Program-made: the position numbers and the translations under genes | Assembly (NCBI RefSeq): GCF_009708005.2 | Contig: NZ_CP052757.1 | Location: forward strand, 1,860,001-1,924,000 | Length of the DNA: 64,000 nt | Origin: Cellulosimicrobium protaetiae | Lineage (GTDB): Bacteria; Actinomycetota; Actinomycetes; Actinomycetales; Cellulomonadaceae | Direction: 5' to 3' | Shown: in pieces, positions 29,755 to 38,524 of the stretch | Position numbering within the stretch: position 1 is the stretch's first letter | Layout: every line of letters begins with the position of its first letter | The notes under the pieces: generated by a model | Seen by the model: only the letters and a program-made list of their open reading frames with translations | What the model was told of the DNA's origin: nothing | The model's database searches: none

Positions 29755-30825
29755 TCAGGCCGCGCCGGTGCGCGACGCGAGCACGCGGCGGAACGACTCG
29801 AGCCGGGCGGCACGCGCGGCACGGGTCTCGTCGTCCGGTGACGTCTCGACCCAGTCGTCGAGCGCGCAGTCCGGGGCGTCGTCGAGGTGCGTGCACCCGC
29901 GCGGGCAGTCCGCGGCGACGGCGTCGAGGTCCTCGAACGCGCGCAGCAGGTGCTCGACCTGCACGTGCGCGAGCCCGAACGACCGCACGCCGGGCGTGTC
30001 GATGACCCACCCGCCGCCCGGCAGGCGCAGCGCGACGGCCGACGTCGACGTGTGGCGGCCGCGCCCCGTGACGTCGTTGACGTGGCCCGTCGCGCGCTGC
30101 GCGTCCGGGACGAGCGCGTTGACGAGGGTCGACTTGCCGACGCCCGAGTGCCCGACGAACACCGACGTGCGCCCGGCCAGCGCCTCGCGGACCGCCCCGA
30201 GAGGCTCGATCGCCCAGCCGTCCGGCGCCAGGCCGTCCGGCGCGCGGCGTGTCACGACGACGGACACCCCGAGCGGCTCGTACAGCGCCCGCAGGGGTCC
30301 CGGGTCGGCGAGGTCCGCCTTGGTGAGGCACAGGAGGACGTCCATGCCGGCGTCGTACGCGGCGACGACGCACCGGTCGATCATGCGCGTGCGCGGCTCC
30401 GGGTCGGCGAGAGCGGTGACGATCACGAGCTGGTCGGCGTTCGCGACGACGACCCGCTCGTACGGGTCGGTGTCGTCGGCCGTGCGCCGCAGGACCGACG
30501 AGCGCTCCTGGATCCGCACGATCCGGGCGAGCGTGCCGTCGTCGCCGCTGACGTCCCCCACGAGGTCGACCCGGTCTCCGCAGACCACCCGCGTGCGGCC
30601 GATGTCGCGGGCCTTCATCGCGACCACCGTGCGCTCCTCACCGGCCGCGACGTGCTCGTCCTGGTCTCCTCCGCCGACGAGCAGCGTGTAGCGCCCCCGG
30701 TCCACGCCCGTGACGAACCCCGTCACCGCGTCCGCGTGCTCGGGCCGCTGCTTGGTGCGGGGCCTGCTGCCGCGCTTGCCGGGGCGCGAGCGGAAGTCGG
30801 ACTCGTCCGGGACGCGGCGCGCCAT
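29755..30825 (-). CDS. rsgA: Ribosome small-subunit-dependent GTPase RsgA
   Basis: A 356-residue circularly permuted GTPase. An OB-fold precedes the G domain. G4 is L-T-K-A-D (about 167-171), G1 is G-H-S-G-V-G-K-S (225-232) and G3 is D-T-P-G near 277. The C-terminal zinc motif is in C-P-R-G-C-T-H-L-D-D-A-P-D-C. RsgA checks 30S maturation. ATG 30825 overlaps the aroA stop by one base (TGATG), deciding the start. Confidence 0.95.
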   Translation of the reverse strand: MARRVPDESDFRSRPGKRGSRPRTKQRPEHADAVTGFVTGVDRGRYTLLVGGGDQDEHVAAGEERTVVAMKARDIGRTRVVCGDRVDLVGDVSGDDGTLARIVRIQERSSVLRRTADDTDPYERVVVANADQLVIVTALADPEPRTRMIDRCVVAAYDAGMDVLLCLTKADLADPGPLRALYEPLGVSVVVTRRAPDGLAPDGWAIEPLGAVREALAGRTSVFVGHSGVGKSTLVNALVPDAQRATGHVNDVTGRGRHTSTSAVALRLPGGGWVIDTPGVRSFGLAHVQVEHLLRAFEDLDAVAADCPRGCTHLDDAPDCALDDWVETSPDDETRAARAARLESFRRVLASRTGAA

Positions 30826-32180
30826 CAGCGGGCCGCCGCTCCCGTGCCGGATCCGGTCCCGCCCCCGAGCATGCGCTCCCACATCCCCGCGAACCCGGGC
30901 AGCGTCTTGGCCGTCGTCTCGACGTTCTCGATGCCGACCCCCGGGACGCGCAGGCCGATGACGGCCGCGGACGTCGCCATGCGGTGGTCGTGGTAGGTGC
31001 GGAACAGCGCGCCGTGCAGCGGGCGCGGCGTGATGACGAGGCCGTCGCGCGTCTCCTCCGCCTGCCCGCCGAGGCGCGTGATCTCGGTCGCGAGCGCGGC
31101 GAGCCGGTCGGTCTCGTGCCCGCGCAGGTGGGCGATGCCGCGCAGGCGGCTGGGGGAGTCGGCGAGGGTGGCCAGCGCCGCGATCGTCGGCGCGAGCTCG
31201 CCGGCGGCGTGCAGGTCCACGTCGACGCCGCGCACCTCGCCCGTGCCCGTCACGGACAGCACGTCGCCGTCGAGGGACGCGGTGGCGCCCATGGACTCGA
31301 GCAGCTCGGGGACCATCGCGCCGGGCTGGGTCGTCGCCGTCGGCCAGCCCGTGACGCGCACGGTGCCGCCCGCGACGAGCGCGGCCGCGAGGAACGGCGC
31401 GGCGTTCGACAGGTCGGGCTCGACCTGCACGTCGCGCGCCGCGATCGGGCCCGGCTCGACCCGCCAGATCGCCGGCCGCGAGTCGTCGACGACGACGCCC
31501 ACCTCGCGCAGGACCGCCACCGTCATCTCGATGTGGGGGATGCTCGGCAGCGTGTGGCCGATGTGCCGCACGGTGAGGCCCTGGTCGTAGCGTGCCGCGG
31601 CGAGCAGGAGCCCGGAGACGAACTGGCTCGACGCCGACGCGTCGACGTCGACCGACCCGCCGCGCACCCGGCCGCGGCCGCGGATCGTGAAGGGGAGCGT
31701 CGTCGGCAGCCCGTCGCCGTCGCCCTCGACCGGGACGTCGAGCGCGCTGAGCGCTGCGAGCACCGGGCCCATGGGGCGAACGCGCGCCTCCGCGTCGCCG
31801 TCGAAGCGCACCGCGCCGTCGGCGAGCGCCGCGAGCGGCGGGAGGAAGCGCATGACGGTGCCCGCCAGGCCGCAGTCGACCTCCACCGGCCCGCGCAGCG
31901 CGCCGGGCGTGACGAGCAGCTCGCTCGGCGACGCCCCCTCCTCGACGGCGACCCCCAGCGTGCGCAGGGCGGCGATCATGAGGTCCGCGTCGCGGCTGCG
32001 CAGGGCGCCGCGCAGCGTCCCCGGCCCGTCCGCGAGCGCGGCGAGCACGAGCAGCCGGTTCGTCAGCGACTTCGAGCCCGGGACCTCGACCGTCGCGTCG
32101 AGCGGCCCGTCCGCCGTGGGCGCGGCCCAGCCCTGGTCGGCGGAGGGGGGCACGGGCGCGGCGGAGGGCGTGGTCGTCAT
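30825..32180 (-). CDS. aroA: 3-phosphoshikimate 1-carboxyvinyltransferase (EPSP synthase)
   Basis: A 451-residue EPSP synthase joining shikimate-3-phosphate and phosphoenolpyruvate in aromatic amino acid synthesis. Marks: [10 protein letters not shown] near 34, [10 protein letters not shown] near 105, E-P-D-L-S-N-A-A near 255 and H-D-H-R-M-A-T-S near 413. GGAGG is close to the ATG, and TAGCCT lies seven bases upstream, so both normal and leaderless initiation are possible. First gene of aroA-rsgA-hisN. Confidence 0.96.
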   Translation of the reverse strand: MTTTPSAAPVPPSADQGWAAPTADGPLDATVEVPGSKSLTNRLLVLAALADGPGTLRGALRSRDADLMIAALRTLGVAVEEGASPSELLVTPGALRGPVEVDCGLAGTVMRFLPPLAALADGAVRFDGDAEARVRPMGPVLAALSALDVPVEGDGDGLPTTLPFTIRGRGRVRGGSVDVDASASSQFVSGLLLAAARYDQGLTVRHIGHTLPSIPHIEMTVAVLREVGVVVDDSRPAIWRVEPGPIAARDVQVEPDLSNAAPFLAAALVAGGTVRVTGWPTATTQPGAMVPELLESMGATASLDGDVLSVTGTGEVRGVDVDLHAAGELAPTIAALATLADSPSRLRGIAHLRGHETDRLAALATEITRLGGQAEETRDGLVITPRPLHGALFRTYHDHRMATSAAVIGLRVPGVGIENVETTAKTLPGFAGMWERMLGGGTGSGTGAAAR

Positions 32181-32252
32181 GGCCTCCAGGCTAGTGGAGG
32201 CGCACCGTCCGACGGCGGACGGTCCCGCCGGACGGACGGGTCGCCTCCGGTG

Positions 32253-32945
32253 TCAGGCGACCTTCGCGCGGACCGCGGCCTCGGCGTCGTGCACGGCACC
32301 CGCGGCGAGGCTGGCAGCGTGCTCGGCGGCCTCCTGCGCGGCCTTGGTGGCACGCCTCGCGGAGCGGGCCGCCTCCTTCGCGGCGTCCTTCGTGGAACGC
32401 CCCGCCTCCTTCGCCGCGCCCCGCACCGAGGACGAGACATCCTTCACGGCGCCCTTCGTGCCCGCGACGACGGCCCCCTGCTTCGCCTGCCGGGCGAGCG
32501 CGAGGTCGTGCCGGGCCTTCTCGAGACGCCACTGCACGCCCGGGCGGCCCTCGTAGTCCGCGCCCGCGATGAGCGCCGCCCCGATGGCCCCGACGTTCGC
32601 GACGAACTTGCGCGTGCGCTCGGCGCGCGTCGCCTCGCCGGACGTGAAGGGCTGGTTGACGACGGCGAGCGGGACGGTGAGCGCGGCGAGCGTCAGGGCG
32701 GCGGTGCGGGGAGCCTTCCCGACGGCGAGGAACAGCCCCGCGACCGCGGTGGCTGCCCCGTGCGCACGCACGAGCGCCGTGACCTGCTTCTCGCTGAGCG
32801 GGGCCTCGATGCCGGCGCTCTTCTCGACGAGCTCGACGCCCGAGCGCGCGGCTCGCACGTGCTCGGCGGGCTTGAGCGCGGCCTGGACCCCGTCGTAGAC
32901 GAACCACGAGGCCAGCATGGGCCTCGCGAGGTGACGCAGCAGCAT
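32253..32945 (-). CDS. DoxX family membrane protein with Ala/Lys-rich tail
   Basis: A 230-residue protein. The DoxX domain (about 1-135) opens L-A-R-P-M-L-A-S-W-F-V-Y-D-G and has four hydrophobic segments. The C-terminal 80 residues form a long Ala/Lys/Arg helix with periodic K-A-A/K-E-A repeats, likely a coiled coil. AGGAG sits seven bases before ATG 32945. DoxX proteins associate with redox and membrane homeostasis in actinobacteria; specific function unknown. Confidence 0.85.
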   Translation of the reverse strand: MLLRHLARPMLASWFVYDGVQAALKPAEHVRAARSGVELVEKSAGIEAPLSEKQVTALVRAHGAATAVAGLFLAVGKAPRTAALTLAALTVPLAVVNQPFTSGEATRAERTRKFVANVGAIGAALIAGADYEGRPGVQWRLEKARHDLALARQAKQGAVVAGTKGAVKDVSSSVRGAAKEAGRSTKDAAKEAARSARRATKAAQEAAEHAASLAAGAVHDAEAAVRAKVA

Positions 32946-33072
32946 CGGTTCTCTCCTCATCGCCGGTGACTCGCCGGTGTCCGCCTCGGGCGTCCGCCGG
33001 TCGGTCCCAGCCTGCCGCGCCGGTCGGGACGGCGCCACCCACGGGCCGTGAGGCCCACGTCACGACGGCTCG

Positions 33073-33618
33073 TCAGAGCGCACCGCCGGCGGCCTCGGGC
33101 GCGTCGGCCGACTCGCCGGAGTCGCCGATCGTCTCGCGCGCGACGAAGTTCTCGAGGTCGAACAGGTTGTCGCCCGCGCGCTGCGCCACGGTGAGCAGCG
33201 TCGTCGCGGACGCGACCTCCTCCACCTGCTCCTTGAGGAACCACAGGAGGAACTGCTCGCCCAGGGCGTCGCCCTCCTCGCGCGCGGCGCGGAAGATCGC
33301 CTCGATCTGGGCCGTGACCTGCTTCTCCTGGTCGAGCGCGAGGCGCAGGGGCTCGACGACGTCCGCGAAGTCGTTGCGGACCGGTCCGGAGCCGGGGATC
33401 TCGACGGGCAGGTCCCGGTCGAGGTGGTACTGCACGATCATCATCGCGTGGTTGCGCTCCTCCACCGACTGCCGGTAGAAGTGCGCGGCGAGCTGCGGCA
33501 GGTCGTGCGCGTCGAACCACACGGCGATCGCGATGTACTGCTGGTGCGCGTCGAGCTCGTGCCCGACCTGCTCGCGCAGCAGGGTGAGGAAGCGGGACGG
33601 GGTCTGCGAGGTCGTCAT
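33073..33618 (-). CDS. Bacterial non-haem ferritin
   Basis: A 181-residue ferritin. The four-helix bundle has ferroxidase residues in E-L-D-A-H-Q-Q-Y and S-V-E-E-R-N-H-A-M, and a third in K-E-Q-V-E-E-V. The protein oxidises and stores iron in a 24-subunit shell. TAGCGT lies six bases before the ATG with no ribosome site, a leaderless layout. It is divergent from sigR, which might link iron storage with oxidative stress, but the SigR motif faces only sigR. Confidence 0.9.
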   Translation of the reverse strand: MTTSQTPSRFLTLLREQVGHELDAHQQYIAIAVWFDAHDLPQLAAHFYRQSVEERNHAMMIVQYHLDRDLPVEIPGSGPVRNDFADVVEPLRLALDQEKQVTAQIEAIFRAAREEGDALGEQFLLWFLKEQVEEVASATTLLTVAQRAGDNLFDLENFVARETIGDSGESADAPEAAGGAL

Positions 33619-33694
33619 GGCGCCACGCTAGCGACGCCGCGCCCACCGCGCGCCCGGGGCCGCGCCGGGATCGCCCGACGGCGGCCCGTGCGGC

Positions 33695-33722
33695 GGGAAT
33701 GCGCGAGGGCGTACTCGGGTTG
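33695..33722 (+). promoter_or_regulatory. SigR-type autoregulatory promoter
   Basis: GGGAAT at 33695-33700, an 18-bp spacer and GTTG at 33719-33722 match the SigR/SigH consensus GGAAT-N18-GTT. The predicted start of transcription (about 33728-33731) falls on or next to GTG 33731, the first codon of the extended sigR frame. Confidence 0.8.
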
Positions 33723-33730
33723 CACCACTC

Positions 33731-34603
33731 GTGACCGTCGTGCTCGATACCTCCGCACCCGCTGCCCGGGCCGCGTCGTCGACCCGCGAGGCGTCGACGA
33801 CGGACGCGGCGTTCGCCGCCGCGTGGTCGGCACCGGTCACGTCACCGGACACCCAGACGAACAGGGGACTAGGCTCGTTGTTGATGACAGAGCGAATCTC
33901 CGGCAGCGACGTCTCCGGCAGCCCCGCGACGACGTCGGGAACGACGCCGGTCGAGGGTACGGCGCTGCCCGCGGACGCCACCGACGCCGAGGACACGAAC
34001 CGCGCGCCGCGGGCCGAGAGCGACGCCGAGCGCGCCGCGCGGTTCGAGCAGGACGCGCTGCAGTACCTCGACCAGCTCTACTCCGCGGCGCTGCGCATGA
34101 CGCGCAACCCGTCGGACGCCGAGGACCTGGTGCAGGAGACGTTCGCGAAGGCGTTCGCGGCGTTCCACCAGTACCGGCCGGGCACGAACCTCAAGGCGTG
34201 GCTGTACCGCATCCTCACGAACACGTTCATCAACACCTACCGCAAGAAGCAGCGCGAGCCGCAGCAGGCCCAGACGGACGACGTCGAGGACTGGCAGATC
34301 GCGCGCGCCGCGTCGCACACGTCGCAGGGGCTGCGCTCCGCCGAGGCGGAGGCGCTCGACCGCCTGCCGGACTCGGACGTGAAGCGCGCGCTGCAGGAGC
34401 TGCCCGAGGACCGACGCATGGTCGTGTACTACGCGGACGTCGAGGGCTTCCCGTACAAGGAGATCGCGGAGATCATGGGGACACCGATCGGTACGGTCAT
34501 GTCCCGCCTGCACCGAGGCAGGCGCCAGCTGCGAGAGCTGCTGGCCGACTACGCCGCGAGGCGAGGACTGGTGGGGGCCAAGAGCCCCGGAGGTGAGTCG
34601 TGA
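33731..34603 (+). CDS. sigR: RNA polymerase sigma factor SigR (extended and short forms)
   Basis: An ECF sigma factor of the SigR/SigH redox group. Region 2 has [19 protein letters not shown], region 4 has [17 protein letters not shown]. Two starts are plausible: ATG 33884 (239 aa, the usual SigR size) and GTG 33731 (290 aa), which sits at the expected transcription start of the SigR-type promoter. In Streptomyces the SigR-driven transcript yields an unstable N-terminally extended isoform; the layout here fits that. I give the longer frame and regard both as real. It overlaps rsrA (GTGA). Confidence 0.93.
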   Translation: MTVVLDTSAPAARAASSTREASTTDAAFAAAWSAPVTSPDTQTNRGLGSLLMTERISGSDVSGSPATTSGTTPVEGTALPADATDAEDTNRAPRAESDAERAARFEQDALQYLDQLYSAALRMTRNPSDAEDLVQETFAKAFAAFHQYRPGTNLKAWLYRILTNTFINTYRKKQREPQQAQTDDVEDWQIARAASHTSQGLRSAEAEALDRLPDSDVKRALQELPEDRRMVVYYADVEGFPYKEIAEIMGTPIGTVMSRLHRGRRQLRELLADYAARRGLVGAKSPGGES

Positions 34604-34935
34604 GCACGTCGGAGAACCGGAACCCCGGGAACGTCCCGGTCGCGGAGTCGGTGACGCCCATCCCGCACTCGACCGCGGGGGAGTCCGAGTGCGAGCACGC
34701 GCTCACGCACCTCTACGAGTACCTCGACTCGGAGATGACGCCGGACGACGAGCTGCGCATGCGTGCGCACGTCGCGCACTGCTCGCCGTGCCTCGCCGAG
34801 CTGAGCGTCGAGGAGCTCGTCAAGCAGCTCGTGCGCCGCTCGTGCCACGAGAAGGCGCCCGCGGGGCTGCGGGAGCGCATCCACACGCAGCTCACCGTCA
34901 TGGTCACGACGACGACGGTCGTGGAGACCCGCTGA
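34600..34935 (+). CDS. rsrA: Mycothiol-system anti-sigma factor RsrA
   Basis: A 111-residue zinc anti-sigma factor. The H-x3-C-x2-C motif is H57-V-A-H-C61-S-P-C64, with further cysteines C31 and C82. Under thiol oxidation the zinc is lost and SigR is released. GTG 34600 overlaps the sigR stop, so the pair is made together. A terminator follows at 34971. Confidence 0.95.
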   Translation: MSTSENRNPGNVPVAESVTPIPHSTAGESECEHALTHLYEYLDSEMTPDDELRMRAHVAHCSPCLAELSVEELVKQLVRRSCHEKAPAGLRERIHTQLTVMVTTTTVVETR

Positions 34936-34970
34936 GAACCCCGTCGTCGTCCGCCACCGCACGACGACGA

Positions 34971-35009
34971 GAGAGGGCCCGGACCGACGACGTCGGTCCG
35001 GGCCCTCTC
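34971..35009. terminator. Bidirectional terminator rsrA / bL37
   Basis: A long perfect inverted repeat (about 17-19 bp arms, 1-5 base loop) between the convergent rsrA and bL37 genes. Confidence 0.85.
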
Positions 35010-35035
35010 GGCATCCCCCGCAGGGGTGCGTCGGC

Positions 35036-35110
35036 TCAGGCGTTGGGGCGCTTGCCGTGGTTCGCGGCGTTGCCCTTGCGGCTGCGACGCTTGCGTCCGC
35101 GCTTGCTCAT
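35036..35110 (-). CDS. 50S ribosomal protein bL37 (24 aa)
   Basis: The 24-residue product starts MSKRGRKRRSRKG and ends N-H-G-K-R-P-N-A, matching the mycobacterial ribosomal protein bL37, a tiny basic large-subunit protein specific to actinobacteria. AGGAGA lies upstream of the ATG. It is too short for most gene finders, so I record it explicitly. It is convergent with rsrA. Confidence 0.9.
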   Translation of the reverse strand: MSKRGRKRRSRKGNAANHGKRPNA

Positions 35111-35233
35111 GGTGTTCTCCTGACGGTCGGGGAGGGTTGCCGGTCTCGGCGGTTCTCGACGTGGAACGACCGGTCTCGGCTGTCCAGTCCGCCTCCCATG
35201 GTCCCACACGTGACCCCTTGCCAGGCCCGAGCA

Positions 35234-35269
35234 CGCGATATATCGTGTTGGTAAACGAGATATATCGCG
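35234..35269. promoter_or_regulatory. Palindromic operator before DUF4097-PadR operon
   Basis: CGCGATATATC (35234-35244) and its inverted copy GATATATCGCG (35259-35269) are separated by 14 bp. The left half itself is a 10-bp palindrome CGATATATCG. ATAT-centred inverted repeats suit PadR regulators, and a padR gene is the second gene of the operon, so autoregulation is inferred. Confidence 0.75.
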
Positions 35270-35334
35270 AGTGTCGCCGCCACGTCCGGGCCGTCGTCCG
35301 GCCCCGCGGCGCACCGACCAGGACGGAGCGCGGG

Positions 35335-36258
35335 ATGACGCAGGAGACCTGGACCGTCACCGGTCCGCAGGCCATCGACCTCGCGCGCGTGACGGCGCTC
35401 GACGCGACGGTCATCGGTGGGCGCCTCGACGTCGTCGCCCACGACGACCCGACGCGCACCGACACGCGCGTCGAGGTGCACTCGGTCGTCGGTCGCCCCT
35501 TGGAGGTACGCCTCGACGGCACCACGCTCCGGGTCGGCTACGGGTCGTTCGTCGCCGGCTGGAAGGGCTTCCTCGAGCGGTTCCGCACGTACACCGGGAA
35601 GGACGCGGCCGACGTGCACGTGGCCGTCCCGGCGACGACGGCGGTCAAGGTCGCGACGGTGCAGGGCGAGGCCCTCGTCGCGGGCGTGCGCGACGGCGCC
35701 CGGCTGGCGACCGTCTCCGGCTCCGTGATGACGAGCCGCACGCGCGGCGAGCTCCGTGTCGACACGGTCTCGGGGGAGGTGTCGGCGAGCGAGCACGACG
35801 GCGCGGTCCGCATGGACTCCGTGTCCGGCGGGCTCACGGCCACGGGCGCGCTGCGCTCGCTGCGGCTCGACTCGGTCTCGGGTTCCGTCACCGTCGACAC
35901 CCGCACGACGCCGTCCGAGATCACCGTGAGCGCGGTCTCCGCCGACGTGCTCGTGCGCCTGCCCGACCCGGACGCGATGGACTACGCGATCCGCTGCGTG
36001 AGCGGGCGCCTCCTCGTGGACGGCGCGGAGCAGCGCGGGTCCGCGCGCTCGTTCCACCAGCCCGCACGGCACGGGAAGGGCTCGCCGGTCCGGGTCTCCG
36101 CCGTCTCCGGCGACGTGACCGTCCTGCGCGGGGCGCCTGACGGGACCCCGTGGGACGGGAACCCGGTCGAGGACGCCCCCGCCGACGCGGACGCCCCCGC
36201 GTGGGGGAGCCCGGGAGCCGGGAGCGCCGCGCCGTCGAGCGGACCGGTGGACCGCTGA
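35335..36258 (+). CDS. DUF4097 beta-helix protein 1
   Basis: A 307-residue protein with repeated beta turns such as D-T-V-S-G-E-V, D-S-V-S-G-G-L, D-S-V-S-G-S-V and S-A-V-S-G-D-V: a DUF4097 beta-strand repeat. The C-terminal 45 residues are Pro/Asp/Gly-rich. No signal peptide is seen. ATG 35335 starts at M-T-Q-E-T-W. It is first in the operon behind the ATAT operator and overlaps padR by one base. Confidence 0.85.
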   Translation: MTQETWTVTGPQAIDLARVTALDATVIGGRLDVVAHDDPTRTDTRVEVHSVVGRPLEVRLDGTTLRVGYGSFVAGWKGFLERFRTYTGKDAADVHVAVPATTAVKVATVQGEALVAGVRDGARLATVSGSVMTSRTRGELRVDTVSGEVSASEHDGAVRMDSVSGGLTATGALRSLRLDSVSGSVTVDTRTTPSEITVSAVSADVLVRLPDPDAMDYAIRCVSGRLLVDGAEQRGSARSFHQPARHGKGSPVRVSAVSGDVTVLRGAPDGTPWDGNPVEDAPADADAPAWGSPGAGSAAPSSGPVDR

Positions 36259-36857
36259 TGGCCACGGTCTTCGCCCACGGCCAGCTCCGGCTCTACCTGC
36301 TGGCGCTGCTCGACTCCGGGCCCAAGCACGGCTACGAGCTCATCACGGAGCTCTCGGACCGCTTCGGGGGCACGTACCGGCCGAGTGCCGGGACCATCTA
36401 CCCGCGTCTCGCGCGGCTCGAGGACGAGGGTCTCGTGCACCGCAGCGCGGACGGTCGCAAGACGACGTACGAGCTGACGCCGGCCGGCCGCGCGGAGATC
36501 GAGGCGCGCCGCGACGACGTCGCCGCCCTGGAGCACGGCATCGCCGAGACGGTGCGGCAGCGGGCCGAGGCGCTGCGCGCCGACGTGCAGGGGTCGCTCC
36601 AGGGCCTGCGGGCCGAGCTCGCGGCCGCCGCCCAGACGGCGCGCGCGCGGCCCCGCGAGGGCGAGCCCGACCCGCGTCGTCGCGAGTCCTACGCGTGGCG
36701 CATGGAGGCCGAGGCCGTGCTGCAGCGCTTTCGCGAGGACGTGCGCGCGGACCTGCGCCGGGCCGACGCCGCGAGCGTCGTCTCGGAGCTCACGGTCGAC
36801 ACCTTGCGCACCGTCCTCGACAGCGCGCGCAAGGCCGTGCGAGCGACGCTGCCCTGA
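36258..36857 (+). CDS. PadR family transcriptional regulator
   Basis: A 199-residue regulator. The N-terminal winged helix (about 1-85) has G-P-K-H-G-Y-E-L-I-T-E-L and P-S-A-G-T-I-Y-P-R-L-A-R-L-E-D-E-G-L-V, both diagnostic of PadR. A helical C-terminal half is for dimerisation. It is sandwiched between two DUF4097 genes and probably represses them through the ATAT operator; the inducing signal is unknown. Confidence 0.92.
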   Translation: MATVFAHGQLRLYLLALLDSGPKHGYELITELSDRFGGTYRPSAGTIYPRLARLEDEGLVHRSADGRKTTYELTPAGRAEIEARRDDVAALEHGIAETVRQRAEALRADVQGSLQGLRAELAAAAQTARARPREGEPDPRRRESYAWRMEAEAVLQRFREDVRADLRRADAASVVSELTVDTLRTVLDSARKAVRATLP

Positions 36858-36934
36858 CCGACGATCACGAGTACCCCTCGACGAACGACACAGCACCGAA
36901 CCCCCGAACCACGGAACCGAACGAGGAGAAGCGC

Positions 36935-37738
36935 ATGAGCACCGAGTCCTGGGTCATCAACGCCCCCCAGACCGTCGACGTCGCCGACGTCCGGCGCGTC
37001 GTCGTCCAGCTCACGGACGGCGCGGTCGACGTCGTCGCCGACCCCGCGCGCGAGGCCGGGGCCCACCTCTACGTCAGCGAGGTGTCCGAGCGTCCGCTCC
37101 AGGCGAGCGTGCACGACGGCGAGCTGCGCGTCGGCTACGACTTCGCCGGCGTCGAGGGCCTCGTCGAGCGGGCGAAGGGCCTGCGCGACAAGGACCGCGC
37201 CGTCGTGCGCCTGACGGTCCCCGCCCACGTGCCGGTCAAGGTGACGACGGCGCGTGCCACCGCGAGCGTCCTCGGCACGCAGGCGGACCTGTCCGTGACC
37301 ACGGCCACGGGCGCCGTCCGGGTCCAGGGCGTGTCGGGCACGGCGTCGATCAAGACGGCGACCGGCGCGGTCGACGTCGGCGAGCACGTCGGCGACGTCC
37401 ACGTGAGCACCGCGTCCGGGGCGGTCACGCTCGGCGGGACGCTCGGCCGGGTGTCCGTGAACACCGTGACGAGCGGCGTCGAGGTCGTCGCGCGCGAGAG
37501 CACCCCGCTCGTCGACGCGCGCACCGTCTCGGGCGACGTGGCCGTGCGCCTCGGCGCCGGCTCGCCGGTCAACCTCAAGGCCCGCAGCGTCACGGGCAAG
37601 GCGGTGCTCGACGGCGTGCGTCTCGACTCCTCCGCGCAGCGCACGACGTCGGTCGACCACGTCGACCAGCCGGGCGCCGGCGGTGCGTACGTCTCGGCCA
37701 ACACCGTCTCGGGCGACCTCACCGTCTCGCGCGGCTGA
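36935..37738 (+). CDS. DUF4097 beta-helix protein 2
   Basis: A 267-residue paralogue of the first DUF4097 protein. It starts M-S-T-E-S-W-V-I-N-A-P-Q-T-V and carries repeats such as T-A-T-G-A-V, S-T-A-S-G-A-V and N-T-V-S-G-D-L. GGAG lies seven bases before ATG 36935. It follows padR by 77 bp, so the operon has duplicated surface- or membrane-associated beta-repeat proteins flanking their regulator. Function unknown. Confidence 0.85.
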   Translation: MSTESWVINAPQTVDVADVRRVVVQLTDGAVDVVADPAREAGAHLYVSEVSERPLQASVHDGELRVGYDFAGVEGLVERAKGLRDKDRAVVRLTVPAHVPVKVTTARATASVLGTQADLSVTTATGAVRVQGVSGTASIKTATGAVDVGEHVGDVHVSTASGAVTLGGTLGRVSVNTVTSGVEVVARESTPLVDARTVSGDVAVRLGAGSPVNLKARSVTGKAVLDGVRLDSSAQRTTSVDHVDQPGAGGAYVSANTVSGDLTVSRG

Positions 37739-37744
37739 CTCACC

Positions 37745-37798
37745 GACGACGACGGCCCGTCGCCCCGGGATCGCTCCCGGGCGGCGGGCCGTCGTCGT
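37745..37798. terminator. Bidirectional terminator after DUF4097-2
   Basis: Long interrupted inverted repeat (ACGACGACGGCCCG and its complement, with an inner CCCGGGA stem) between convergent genes. Confidence 0.8.
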
Positions 37799-37808
37799 GC
37801 GCGAGGCG

Positions 37809-38411
37809 TCAGACCGTGTCGTCGGGCAGGCCCAGCCAGGCGTGCCAGCCCGTGTGCAGCACGAGCCAGGCCATGAGCCCGTAGCCCGCCTGACCGGGGA
37901 ACCCGTTGCCGCTCTGCGCGAGGTCCGCGAGCCACTGCTCGTGCGTGACGAGCGGGCTGAACGTGTCGACGTACGGCACGCGACGCCGGTTCGCGACGTC
38001 CGAGAAGGCGTGCGAGAGCTCGGCGAGCCGCTCGGCGTCCCGGGCGTGACCGGGCGGGGGTCCCACGACGAACGTCGGCAGGCGGTGCGACTCCGCGACG
38101 TCGAGCACGTTCGCGAGGTTGAGGCGCGAGCGTGCGACCGAGAGCCCAGCGTCGAGGTCGTGGCGACCGAGGCCGATGACGAGGCGGTTGTCCACGTCCG
38201 GCTCGGGCGCGAACCGCCGCGCCGTCTCCGCCTCCCAGCGCTGGCTGAGCGCCGTCGTCGTCTCGCCGGGGATGGCCAGCGGGAACACGTACGCCGGCTG
38301 GGGGAAGCGCGTGCGTGCGACGACGCGCCCCGCCCACCCCAGTGCCTTCGCGTCGCCGACGCCGGCGCTCAGCTCGTCGCCGACGACGCAGATCCGTACC
38401 TCACGACTCAC
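37809..38411 (-). CDS. SGNH/GDSL-like hydrolase
   Basis: A 200-residue protein. Block I is V-V-G-D-E-L-S-A-G-V-G-D (G-D-S-like, with G-D-E-L), block III resembles G-L-G-R-H-D-L near 67. It lacks a classic D-x-x-H pair near the C-terminus, though H-E-Q-W and H-T-G-W-H are present. GTG 38411 with GGAAG six bases before it is preferred over ATG 38432, whose ribosome site would touch the codon. Esterase activity is inferred from the fold. Confidence 0.75.
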   Translation of the reverse strand: MSREVRICVVGDELSAGVGDAKALGWAGRVVARTRFPQPAYVFPLAIPGETTTALSQRWEAETARRFAPEPDVDNRLVIGLGRHDLDAGLSVARSRLNLANVLDVAESHRLPTFVVGPPPGHARDAERLAELSHAFSDVANRRRVPYVDTFSPLVTHEQWLADLAQSGNGFPGQAGYGLMAWLVLHTGWHAWLGLPDDTV

Positions 38412-38524
38412 CGCGTCTTCCACGGGCGACATTCTCCCCGACGCGGGCCCCGCCGGTCGATCCGGTCGGGCGCCGACGGCGTGTCCAGCCGGGCATATCG
38501 GACGGACCGCCCACGGCTGTCGGT

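Noticed and set aside
33424-34596. 390-codon plus-strand frame across ferritin and sigR
   Set aside because: Out of frame with sigR and antisense to ferritin, low-complexity translation.
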